Shown here: in pieces, positions 1 through 6,188 of the stretch
Layout: each line of letters begins with the position of its first letter
Position numbering within the stretch: position 1 is the stretch's first letter
Assembly (NCBI GenBank): GCA_022360535.1
Contig: JAKSCP010000190.1
Span: 1 to 6,533 of the forward strand
Direction of reading: 5' to 3'
Length of the DNA: 6,533 nucleotides
DNA from: Pseudomonadales bacterium
GTDB lineage: Bacteria > Pseudomonadota > Gammaproteobacteria > Pseudomonadales > Pseudohongiellaceae
The notes under the pieces: model-generated
Seen by the model: only the letters and a program-made list of their open reading frames with translations
Database searches by the model: none
Told to the model about the DNA's origin: nothing
Made by a program: the position numbers and the translations under genes

Positions 1-853
1 ATAAATGATCGATTGATTGCGTTTCGTGTTCACCGGTCAGGCGCTGATCGTTGTTGGCGCCATAGACACTGATGTGACGGTCGATGTTCTTGCCGAAGGC
101 TTCACAGATCTTGGTGAAAACAGATTCGTCACCGGCTTCACGCATCACACCATTTGAGAAGTTGGCGTGCATACCAGAGCCATTCCAATCGAGATCCTTA
201 CCTAGAGGCTTGGGTTCCCAATTGATAGCGAGTCCATAGGCCTCAGCAGTTCGTTCCAGGATGTAACGTGCTACCCAGGTTTCATCGCCAGCAGCTTTCG
301 CGCCTTTGGCAAATACCTGAAATTCCCACTGCCCGGCAGCCACTTCAGCGTTGATACCTTCAACATTAATACCCGCTTCCAGACAGAGGTCCAAATGTTC
401 TTCTACTACATCGCGGCCATGAGCATTCTTGGCACCAACGGAGCAATAATAGGGGCCTTGCGGGCTGGGATAGCCGCCGCGAGGGAAGCCTGGCGGTAGA
501 TCAGTTTTAATGTCCCACAGGAAATATTCCTGCTCGAAACCAAACCAGAAATCATTGTCGTCGTCATCAATAGTTGCACGACCATTGGATTCGTGTGGAG
601 AGCCATCGGCATTGAGTACTTCAGTCATCACCAGGTAACCATTGGCACGATCAGGATCGGGGAAAATGGCCACCGGCTTCAGCAGACAATCAGAATCATC
701 GCCAGAAGCTTGCAAGGTAGAGCTGCCATCGAAAGACCACATGGGACATTCTTCCAGAGTGCCACCAAAGTCTTCGCGCACCATGGTCTTGCTACGCAGA
801 CTTTGGGTAGGCTGAAATCCGTCCAGCCAGATGTATTCCAGTTTTGATTTCAT
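1..853 (-). CDS. glnII: Glutamine synthetase, type II (GSII), 3' end outside window
   Basis: Cytoplasmic enzyme that makes glutamine from glutamate, ammonia and ATP. The minus-strand frame is open from the ATG at 853-851 to the left edge, giving 284 residues. It opens with LEYIWLDG (5-12), then has SFDGSST (40-46) and the catalytic FGFEQEYF (104-111, metal-binding Glu107 and Glu109). These are followed by YPSPQGPYYC (128-137), NAEVAAGQWEFQ (168-179, Glu170 and Glu177), NGSGMHANFS (224-233, His229) and NNDQRLTGEHET (267-278). These are signatures of the eukaryote-like GSII family, also found in rhizobia, and not of GSI. Bacterial GSII proteins are about 330-350 residues, so roughly 50-65 C-terminal residues are missing because of the window edge, not a break. 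AGGAG lies 11 bases before the start. It is divergent from thiI and preceded by sigma-54 and NtrC sites, which imply nitrogen-limitation control. The family identity is firm; the symbol glnII (sometimes glnA or glnT) is a naming choice. Confidence 0.95.
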   Translation of the reverse strand, partial: MKSKLEYIWLDGFQPTQSLRSKTMVREDFGGTLEECPMWSFDGSSTLQASGDDSDCLLKPVAIFPDPDRANGYLVMTEVLNADGSPHESNGRATIDDDDNDFWFGFEQEYFLWDIKTDLPPGFPRGGYPSPQGPYYCSVGAKNAHGRDVVEEHLDLCLEAGINVEGINAEVAAGQWEFQVFAKGAKAAGDETWVARYILERTAEAYGLAINWEPKPLGKDLDWNGSGMHANFSNGVMREAGDESVFTKICEAFGKNIDRHISVYGANNDQRLTGEHETQSIDHL

Positions 854-864
854 TTTCTTTCTTT

Positions 865-869
865 CTCCT
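865..869 (-). promoter_or_regulatory. Shine-Dalgarno for the GSII gene
   Basis: On the minus strand AGGAG is followed by an A-rich 11-base spacer (AAAGAAAGAAA) and then ATG at 853-851. The spacing is slightly long but the match is good, and the protein begins with the family's usual N-terminus (MKSKLEYIWLDG), so this fixes the start. Confidence 0.75.
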
Positions 870-910
870 AATCGATATCGAGTTCAGGTTAGTAATGTGC
901 GCCTAGTTTG

Positions 911-958
911 AATTTCGTGGCTCGCGCCGCTGCGGTGGCCTTAGCCGGGCTCGAAATT
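911..958. repeat. Imperfect inverted repeat in the GSII leader
   Basis: The arms AATTTCG (911-917) and CGAAATT (952-958) are perfectly complementary. Inside them GGCT (919-922) can pair with AGCC (943-946), with a GC-rich centre. The length and AT-arm/GC-centre layout could fit a dispersed palindromic repeat or an RNA stem-loop. One copy in this window cannot tell these apart. Confidence 0.55.
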
Positions 959-1054
959 TTACACATGTCCTACGCTGAGTTCCTACTCAGAAGAGCAGAA
1001 ATCTGCCGTGAACAGCGAAGTGCTGCCTGGGCTTGCGTCGTGAGCTAGAGAGGG

Positions 1055-1070
1055 AGCAAGATGTATGCCA
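1055..1070 (-). promoter_or_regulatory. Sigma-54 (RpoN) promoter for the GSII gene
   Basis: The minus strand reads TGGCATACATCTTGCT. The consensus is TGGCACG-N4-TTGC(A/T), so the invariant GG (-24) and GC (-12) are present at exactly the required spacing; only the C and G after TGGCA differ. This predicts a start near 1044. Two NtrC-like palindromes lie upstream, as a sigma-54 promoter needs. The match is read directly; activity is inferred. Confidence 0.85.
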
Positions 1071-1082
1071 TTCAACGGTGCG

Positions 1083-1113
1083 CTGCAGGCCCCTGTTTTA
1101 TTGGGCTCTGCAG
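1083..1113. repeat. Dyad between the sigma-54 promoter and the NtrC sites
   Basis: CTGCAG (1083-1088) and CTGCAG (1108-1113) form the outer arms, with GCCC (1089-1092) facing GGGC (1103-1106), one unpaired T at 1107 and a 10-base centre. It lies at about -39 to -69 relative to the predicted GSII start, in the enhancer-to-promoter spacer. It is untranscribed from the GSII promoter, so any role would be as DNA, such as a protein site or bend. No T-run follows on either strand, which argues against a terminator. Confidence 0.45.
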
Positions 1114-1130
1114 AGGCATGAATTACATTT

Positions 1131-1147
1131 TGCACTATAAATGTGCA
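1131..1147. promoter_or_regulatory. NtrC-type enhancer site, promoter-proximal
   Basis: TGCACTATAAATGTGCA has perfect 5-bp arms TGCAC/GTGCA around an AT-rich 7-bp centre and fits the NtrC (GlnG) pattern GCAC-N7-GTGC. Its centre (1139) is about 95 bp upstream of the predicted GSII start. In E. coli glnA the strong sites are centred near -108 and -140, so the placement is closely similar. Confidence 0.85.
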
Positions 1148-1161
1148 TATTGAGATGGATG

Positions 1162-1178
1162 TGCACCTAATTAGTGCA
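1162..1178. promoter_or_regulatory. NtrC-type enhancer site, promoter-distal
   Basis: TGCACCTAATTAGTGCA is a second GCAC-N7-GTGC palindrome, with arms TGCAC/GTGCA and an additional inner CTAATTAG symmetry. Its centre (1170) is 31 bp, about three helical turns, from that of the other site, so two NtrC dimers would sit on the same DNA face. This matches the paired-site geometry at enteric glnA. It lies at about -126 for GSII and about 95 bp before the thiI start codon. Confidence 0.85.
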
Positions 1179-1272
1179 ATTGAGTTGTGTGTTTCTAGCT
1201 GCGCCACCACAGCCATATAGGGTATCTTTGCCCCCCAGTCCAGCTCCGCCAACAAGCCCGTCTGCATCGACC

Positions 1273-2748
1273 ATGCTGTTTCTAGTCAAACTCTTTCCCG
1301 AGATCACCATCAAGAGCCGCCCGGTGCGGAAGCGATTCATTCGTCAATTGCGCAAGAACCTGAAACTGGTTTTAAAGCCAATCGACGACAGCACCGAAGT
1401 GCGGGGTGATTGGGATAGCCTGGAAGTCGAAATCACCAGCGATGATTCATCTACCGCCACCCAAATCATAGAAAAGCTTTGCTGTACTCCAGGCATTGGC
1501 CAATTTGCGGAAGTCGCAAAATTCGATCTACCGGATATGGAGGGCATCCTCGATCTCGCTCTGGAGTTTCACGGCGAGGCGTTAAAAGGCAAGACTTTCG
1601 CTGTGCGCTGCAAGCGCATGGGATCACACCCTTTTAGTTCTGTTGATGTCGAACGCTTCGTTGGGGCCGGACTCAATCAAAACACAGCAGCGGCCAAAGT
1701 AAAGTTAGTGAATCCTGATGTCACCGTCGCCATGGAAATTCGAGAAGATAAACTGTTTATGGTGAAGCAGGTTCACCAAGGCTTAGGTGGGTTCCCGCTA
1801 GGATGCCAGGATTCCGTACTTTCGCTTATTTCTGGCGGTTTCGATTCGGCTGTCTCCAGCTACCTCTGTATAAAGCGTGGCCTGCAGACCCACTATTGCT
1901 TCTTCAATCTCGGTGGCAAGGCACACGAAATTGCAGTCAAAGAGGTCGCGCTGTTTTTGTGGATGAAGTACCACAGTTCGCACCGCGTGAAGTTTATTAC
2001 GGTGCCATTCGAAGGTGTCGTCGAAGAGATTCTTAATCGCATCGACGATGCGCAAATGGGAGTGGTACTGAAACGCATGATGTTGCGAGCGGCCAATCAA
2101 GTCGCTTCGCGCCTGGATGTCAAAGCCCTGGTAACAGGCGAGAGTGTCGCCCAGGTTTCAAGTCAGACATTGACCAACCTCTCAGTGATCGACACGGTTT
2201 CTGATGCGCTGGTGCTGCGACCTTTAGCGACCACGGACAAACAGGAAATTATCGACACAGCCCGGACTATTGGCACTGAAGAGTTTTCCAAACACATACC
2301 TGAATACTGCGCAGTAATTTCGAAGAACCCCACGACCAAAGCCAGGGAAGAACGCATCGGTAAAGAAGAAGAGCATTTTAATTTTGCAGTTTTAGAGGCG
2401 AGTGTCGCTGAGGCCCGGGAACAATTAATCACAGAAGTAGTGAACGAGATCGGTGCTGAAACACCAGATATCGACATAGTCGCTGAAATAACTGCTGACG
2501 CAACGGTCATCGATATTCGACACCCTAATGAAGCCGATATCAAACCCCTGCATTTCAATGGTTCAGCTCAGCAGGTGCTCAATATTCCTTTTTATGCCCT
2601 GCGCACACGCTTTAACGAGCTGGATTCCGACGGGCACTACCTGCTCTATTGTGACCACGGCATGATGAGCCGCTTGCATGCGGCCCATTTACTCGATGAA
2701 GGCTTTACCAACATTGCTGTACTGGACCCGAAGGCCCTCAAGCAGTAA
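1273..2748 (+). CDS. thiI: tRNA uracil 4-sulfurtransferase ThiI (with rhodanese domain)
   Basis: Cytoplasmic enzyme that makes 4-thiouridine at position 8 of tRNA, taking persulfide sulfur from IscS and activating the uracil with ATP. In enteric bacteria it also supplies sulfur for the thiamine thiazole. The 491-residue product matches E. coli ThiI (482). It has the N-terminal KLFPEITIKS motif (6-15), a THUMP region at about 60-165 and the PP-loop SGGFDS (187-192). These are followed by HYCFFNLGG (207-215), PEYC with Cys346 (equivalent to E. coli Cys344), and a C-terminal rhodanese domain at about 400-491 with LLYC, Cys460 (equivalent to Cys456). Both sulfur-relay cysteines are present. I chose the ATG at 1273 because the protein there aligns with the family start. 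The frame stays open back to a GTG at 1174, but that adds 33 low-complexity Pro/Ser residues and would begin inside an NtrC site. No clear Shine-Dalgarno is visible. A weak -10-like TATCTT at 1223-1228 is a possible promoter element. Confidence 0.96.
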   Translation: MLFLVKLFPEITIKSRPVRKRFIRQLRKNLKLVLKPIDDSTEVRGDWDSLEVEITSDDSSTATQIIEKLCCTPGIGQFAEVAKFDLPDMEGILDLALEFHGEALKGKTFAVRCKRMGSHPFSSVDVERFVGAGLNQNTAAAKVKLVNPDVTVAMEIREDKLFMVKQVHQGLGGFPLGCQDSVLSLISGGFDSAVSSYLCIKRGLQTHYCFFNLGGKAHEIAVKEVALFLWMKYHSSHRVKFITVPFEGVVEEILNRIDDAQMGVVLKRMMLRAANQVASRLDVKALVTGESVAQVSSQTLTNLSVIDTVSDALVLRPLATTDKQEIIDTARTIGTEEFSKHIPEYCAVISKNPTTKAREERIGKEEEHFNFAVLEASVAEAREQLITEVVNEIGAETPDIDIVAEITADATVIDIRHPNEADIKPLHFNGSAQQVLNIPFYALRTRFNELDSDGHYLLYCDHGMMSRLHAAHLLDEGFTNIAVLDPKALKQ

Positions 2749-2777
2749 CCAACTTTCCCTGCATTGTCATTTCTTAT

Positions 2778-2837
2778 TTTCCCGGTCGTGAAGGTCGCAG
2801 CTCTCGTGTATACTCGCCGCCTTTTGATTCCGGGAAA
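2778..2837. repeat. 8-bp inverted repeat bracketing the typA promoter
   Basis: TTTCCCGG (2778-2785) and CCGGGAAA (2830-2837) are perfect reverse complements separated by 44 bp. Their centre of symmetry (about 2807-2808) falls next to the candidate -10 box. This could be a split operator or long-range RNA pairing, or chance; nothing in the window decides. Confidence 0.4.
2786..2814 (+). promoter_or_regulatory. Candidate sigma-70 promoter for typA
   Basis: TATACT (2809-2814) matches five of six bases of the -10 consensus. TCGTGA (2786-2791) at 17-bp spacing is only a weak -35, with three of six bases. The predicted start near 2821 leaves a leader of about 50 nt before typA. The 122-bp gap from thiI leaves room for independent expression. 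No convincing rho-independent terminator follows thiI, so read-through is also possible. Confidence 0.45.
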
Positions 2838-2870
2838 CCGAGCTGTCTCCGCAAGTGGAAGAGTCTGCGC

Positions 2871-4700
2871 ATGCTAGAACGAATTCGTAACATCGCCATT
2901 ATCGCCCACGTTGACCACGGTAAAACCACTCTGGTTGATAAGCTGCTGCAGCAATCAGGCACGCTGGAAACCCGTGGCGAGAAAGTCGAGCGGGTGATGG
3001 ATTCCAATGATCAGGAGCGCGAACGAGGCATCACAATCCTCGCTAAAAACACGGCGATTAACTGGAACGATTACCGCATCAACATTGTAGATACTCCAGG
3101 GCATGCAGACTTCGGCGGTGAAGTGGAAAGGGTGCTCTCTATGGTGGACAGTGTCTTGCTGTTAGTCGATGCAGTGGAAGGACCGATGCCGCAAACCCGC
3201 TTCGTCACTCAGAAAGCCTTTGCTCAGGGTTTGAACCCCATCGTGGTGGTGAACAAGATCGATCGCGATGGTGCCCGACCAGATTGGGTTATCAACGAAG
3301 TATTTGATTTGTTCGACAAGCTTGGGGCTACCGAAGAGCAGTTAGATTTCCCTGTCATCTACGCCTCGGCATTGGAAGGTGTTGCGGGCATGGATGCGGA
3401 AGACTTACGTGAAGACATGACCGACTTATTTGAAGTCATCGTCGATAAAGTCCCGGCCCCGCCGGTTACCGTCGATGCACCGTTGCAGATGCAAATCAGC
3501 GCCCTGGACTACAGCAGTTATGTGGGTGTCATCGGTGTTGGTCGCATCGCCCGCGGCACCGCCAGGCCAAATCAGGCGGTTGTCATCGTTGACCGGGAAG
3601 GCAATGAGCGCAAGGGCAAGATCTTGCAAGTTCAGAGTCATCTTGGCCTGGAGCGAGTGGATGTGGATGCTGCAGAGGCGGGGGAGATTGTCTGTGTCTC
3701 TGGCATCGAAAACTTAAAGATATCCGACACGCTGTGCGACCCTGATGCGGTTGAAGCGCTTCCGGCTTTGACCGTGGATGAGCCAACAATCAGCATGACA
3801 TTCCAGGTCAATGATTCACCATTCGCTGGCCTGGAAGGAAAATATCTCACCTCCCGTCACCTCAAAGAACGGTTAGATCGGGAGTTGCTGTACAACGTGG
3901 CATTGCGGGTGGAGCAGGGGGAATCTCCGGACAAGTACAAAGTATCAGGACGTGGAGAACTGCATCTTGCGGTACTGATAGAGAGTATGCGACGAGAAGG
4001 TTACGAACTGGCAATCTCGCGGCCGGAAGTCATCCTTCACGAAGAAGAGGGCGAGACTCTCGAGCCTTATGAGTCGCTGGTAATCGATTGTGATGAACAA
4101 CACCAGGGTTCGGTTATCGAGGAGCTGGGAAATCGGCGGGCGGAAATGCAGGACTTGCTGCCCGACGGTAAAGGAAGAGTCCGTCTTGAATTTATTGTGC
4201 CTACCCGAGGCCTTATCGGTTTTCGTTCTAACTTCCTCAGCATGACGTCAGGCACCGGGCTGATGACCCATGTGTTTGACCACTATGGTCAATACAAGGA
4301 GTCGGAACTCGCCGCTCGCAATAATGGTGTACTGGTGTCCATGGTGCGTGGCAAAAGTCTGGCTTACTCATTGTTTAATTTGCAGGATAGAGGGCGCTTG
4401 TTCATAGGGCCCAATATCGAAGTCTATGAAGGGATGATCGTGGGTCTTCATAGTCGCGACAATGATCTGGTCGTGAATCCCACCAAGGCAAAACAGCTCA
4501 CTAATATTCGTGCAGCAGGCAGCGATGAGAACATCTTGTTAACACCACCCATCAATCACAGCCTCGAACAAGCCATGGAATTCATCGCCGATGACGAATT
4601 GGTTGAAGTGACGCCGCAGAGCATTCGATTACGCAAAAGGTATCTCACTGAAAACGAACGCAAGCGGCGTAGCCGGGGATCAGAGGCCCGCGGGCAGTAG
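2871..4700 (+). CDS. typA: Ribosome-associated GTPase TypA/BipA
   Basis: Translational GTPase of the EF-G/LepA class. It binds 70S ribosomes and is linked to large-subunit assembly, cold growth and stress adaptation. The 609-residue length is close to E. coli BipA (607). All G motifs are present: G1 AHVDHGKTT (12-20), G2 RGITI (52-56), G3 DTPGH (74-78), G4 NKID (128-131) and G5 SAL (166-168). The beta-barrel domain II is at about 205-295 and domain III includes GRGELHLAVLIESMRREGYE (360-379). The EF-G-like domain V includes RGLIGFRSNFLS (446-457). The TypA-specific C-terminal domain (about 485-609) carries VNPTKAKQLTNIRAAGSDE (535-553), the loop that reaches toward the A-site tRNA. It ends in a basic tail. 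The ATG at 2871 gives the standard N-terminus, with a modest GGAAGAG seven bases before it. The gene is intact and the call is firm. Confidence 0.97.
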   Translation: MLERIRNIAIIAHVDHGKTTLVDKLLQQSGTLETRGEKVERVMDSNDQERERGITILAKNTAINWNDYRINIVDTPGHADFGGEVERVLSMVDSVLLLVDAVEGPMPQTRFVTQKAFAQGLNPIVVVNKIDRDGARPDWVINEVFDLFDKLGATEEQLDFPVIYASALEGVAGMDAEDLREDMTDLFEVIVDKVPAPPVTVDAPLQMQISALDYSSYVGVIGVGRIARGTARPNQAVVIVDREGNERKGKILQVQSHLGLERVDVDAAEAGEIVCVSGIENLKISDTLCDPDAVEALPALTVDEPTISMTFQVNDSPFAGLEGKYLTSRHLKERLDRELLYNVALRVEQGESPDKYKVSGRGELHLAVLIESMRREGYELAISRPEVILHEEEGETLEPYESLVIDCDEQHQGSVIEELGNRRAEMQDLLPDGKGRVRLEFIVPTRGLIGFRSNFLSMTSGTGLMTHVFDHYGQYKESELAARNNGVLVSMVRGKSLAYSLFNLQDRGRLFIGPNIEVYEGMIVGLHSRDNDLVVNPTKAKQLTNIRAAGSDENILLTPPINHSLEQAMEFIADDELVEVTPQSIRLRKRYLTENERKRRSRGSEARGQ

Positions 4701-4782
4701 GGAATAGGGCCCCAGTTCAGACTAGGATTCATCGGCTCAGTGTCCTACCATTGATGACCACTTGGTCTGTGTTGAAGTTGCT

Positions 4783-5742
4783 ATGTTCGTTCTATTCCCT
4801 GAAATCAAACCCTACAAACGTCACCAGTTAAAAGTTTCTGAGCATCATGAGCTGTATCTGGATGAAGCGGGAAATCCTGATGGTCTGCCAGTGCTGTTTA
4901 TTCACGGGGGACCAGGTGCTGCTTGTGATGCCAGTTCGAGGCGTTTTTATGATCCAGCAGTTTATCGAATAATCACTTTCGATCAGCGAGGCTGCGGACG
5001 CTCTACTCCTCATAGCTCATTGGAGGAGAATACTACCCAGGATCTGATCCAGGACATTGAGAAAATTCGTGAACATCTAGCTGTCGATAAGTTCGTGTTG
5101 TTCGGAGGTTCCTGGGGTTCTACGCTCAGTCTGTTGTACGCGCAGGCCTATCCGCAACATGTGTCGGCTATGATTCTGCGTGGCATCTTCCTGTGTCGGC
5201 AACAGGACATGGATTGGCTATATAAAGACGGCGCCAACCGGATCTTTCCAGATCATTGGGATGAATTCATTAGGCATATCCCGGAGTCAGAGCGCGGCGA
5301 TCTTCTGCAAGCCTACTATGAAAGATTGATTGGTGATGATGAACTTGCCCGCATGGCTGCGGCTAAAGCCTGGGCCGCCTGGGAAGGCAATTGTGCCAAG
5401 CTGCGCCCCAGTGCAGAGACGCTTGCCAAATTCACAAAGCCACACAATGCCATGGCGCTGTCCCGTATCGAAACCCATTTCTTTATGCACAAAGGATTCA
5501 TCGAAGAAAACCAGATTCTTCACAACATGGACGCCATTGCCGACATTCCAGGCCGCATCGTACATGGTCGCTATGACATTGTCTGTCCTCTCGATAATGC
5601 CCAGGTGCTGCACCACCATTGGCCGGCTTCTGAGTTGCATATTGTCAGGGATGCGGGTCACTCTGCGTCGGAACCGGGCACTGTTGATGCTCTGATTCGT
5701 GCGACACACGACATTAGTAAAAGTTTCGAGACCGCTGAGTAG
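4783..5742 (+). CDS. pip: Proline iminopeptidase (prolyl aminopeptidase)
   Basis: Alpha/beta-hydrolase of peptidase family S33 that removes N-terminal proline from peptides; probably cytoplasmic, as no signal peptide is visible. With the ATG at 4783 the product is 319 residues, normal for the family (about 310-320). It shows the oxyanion motif HGGPG (41-45), FDQRGCGRS (66-74), nucleophile elbow GGSWGS (108-113, Ser110), WEGNCAKL (200-207), SRIETHFF (227-234), HGRYD (261-265, Asp265) and AGHSA (291-295, His293), completing the triad. Glu201 and Glu230 match the acidic residues that hold the substrate amino group in the Serratia enzyme (from memory). The frame extends to a TTG at 4762, but the ATG better fits family N-termini. 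No strong Shine-Dalgarno is seen. It is followed by dtd after two bases, so the two are very probably co-transcribed and coupled. Other S33 hydrolases are less likely given GGSWGS plus RGIFLCR (133-139). Confidence 0.93.
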   Translation: MFVLFPEIKPYKRHQLKVSEHHELYLDEAGNPDGLPVLFIHGGPGAACDASSRRFYDPAVYRIITFDQRGCGRSTPHSSLEENTTQDLIQDIEKIREHLAVDKFVLFGGSWGSTLSLLYAQAYPQHVSAMILRGIFLCRQQDMDWLYKDGANRIFPDHWDEFIRHIPESERGDLLQAYYERLIGDDELARMAAAKAWAAWEGNCAKLRPSAETLAKFTKPHNAMALSRIETHFFMHKGFIEENQILHNMDAIADIPGRIVHGRYDIVCPLDNAQVLHHHWPASELHIVRDAGHSASEPGTVDALIRATHDISKSFETAE

Positions 5743-5744
5743 CC

Positions 5745-6182
5745 ATGCTCGCTTTGATTCAACGGGTCAACTATGCCCGACTCAGTATTGGCGGAGAACT
5801 TCATAGTGAAATCGACGCAGGATTGTTAGCGCTAATCGGTGTTGAACGAGAAGATACGAGTGGGCATGTCGACAAACTATTGGATAAGTTACTGGCTTAC
5901 CGGGTTTTCGCCGATGCGGAAGGCAAGATGAACTTGGGATTACAGGATGTTAATGGTGGCCTGATGTTAGTTTCTCAGTTCACCTTGGCTGCAACTACAG
6001 ACAAAGGCTTGCGCCCTGGATTTTCGTCGGCCAAACCACCTGCAGAGGCAGAAACGCTTTTCAGTGAAATGGTGGAGAAGGCTCGGTTGAAATACAACAA
6101 CGTAGCCAGCGGAGTGTTTGCTGCTGATATGCAGATTGCCCTGGAGAATGATGGGCCGGTGACGTTCATGCTCAAGGCCTGA
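5745..6182 (+). CDS. dtd: D-aminoacyl-tRNA deacylase Dtd
   Basis: Proofreading enzyme that hydrolyses D-amino acids (and glycine) from mischarged tRNA, protecting translation. The 145-residue product is full length for bacterial Dtd. It starts with the typical MLALIQRV, carries the active-site SQFTLAA (77-83), and ends with NDGPVTFML (135-143), which contains the Gly-cis-Pro motif that gives chiral selectivity. One small variation is TTDKG (84-88) where many members have ADTRKG. The start ATG is two bases after the pip stop, so translational coupling is likely. The pip-dtd order is also known in Pseudomonas (from memory). It converges on tatC, with six bases between the stop codons and no clear terminator hairpin between them. 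Confidence 0.96.
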   Translation: MLALIQRVNYARLSIGGELHSEIDAGLLALIGVEREDTSGHVDKLLDKLLAYRVFADAEGKMNLGLQDVNGGLMLVSQFTLAATTDKGLRPGFSSAKPPAEAETLFSEMVEKARLKYNNVASGVFAADMQIALENDGPVTFMLKA

Positions 6183-6188
6183 AAACGC

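Larger units (their letters stand above)
854..1044 (-). other. Predicted 5' leader of the GSII mRNA, with inverted repeats
   Basis: If transcription starts about 12 bases past the sigma-54 -12 element, near 1044, the GSII mRNA has an untranslated leader of about 190 nt. In transcript order it holds GCAGA/TCTGC (1006-995), CTGAG/CTCAG with a six-base loop (990-975), and a larger imperfect dyad with arms AATTTCG/CGAAATT (958-952 with 917-911) and an inner AGCC/GGCT pairing (946-943 with 922-919). None is followed by a U-run in the GSII direction, so an ordinary terminator is unlikely. I do not recognise a known riboswitch or a coding ORF here. The repeats are directly seen; the leader's extent and any function are inferred. 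Confidence 0.5.

Noticed and set aside
593..847. Plus-strand ORF opposite the GSII gene
   Set aside because: It lies wholly antisense to strongly conserved GSII coding sequence and its translation resembles no protein I know.
911..960. Rho-independent terminator at the large leader dyad
   Set aside because: A short T-run follows only on the plus strand, where no gene reads toward it; on the minus strand the stem is followed by CAAAC.
956..961. Possible sigma-70 -10 box (TAAAAT, minus strand) for GSII
   Set aside because: The hexamer is good, but no acceptable -35 lies at 16-18 bp and it overlaps an arm of the inverted repeat; the sigma-54 site is far stronger.
983..1267. Minus-strand 94-codon ORF across the thiI-GSII gap
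   Set aside because: It runs through both NtrC sites and the sigma-54 promoter, has no recognisable domain, and looks like chance open frame.
1174..1272. 33-residue N-terminal extension of ThiI from a GTG at 1174
   Set aside because: It is Pro/Ser-rich, has no counterpart in the family, would start inside an NtrC palindrome, and the ATG at 1273 gives the canonical ThiI N-terminus.
4762..4782. Upstream TTG start for pip (seven extra residues)
   Set aside because: It has no ribosome binding site, overlaps a small palindrome, and the ATG at 4783 gives a family-like N-terminus and length.
5287..5709. 140-codon minus-strand ORF within pip
   Set aside because: It is a shadow of the pip reading frame; pip contains the intact catalytic triad and family motifs over the same stretch.
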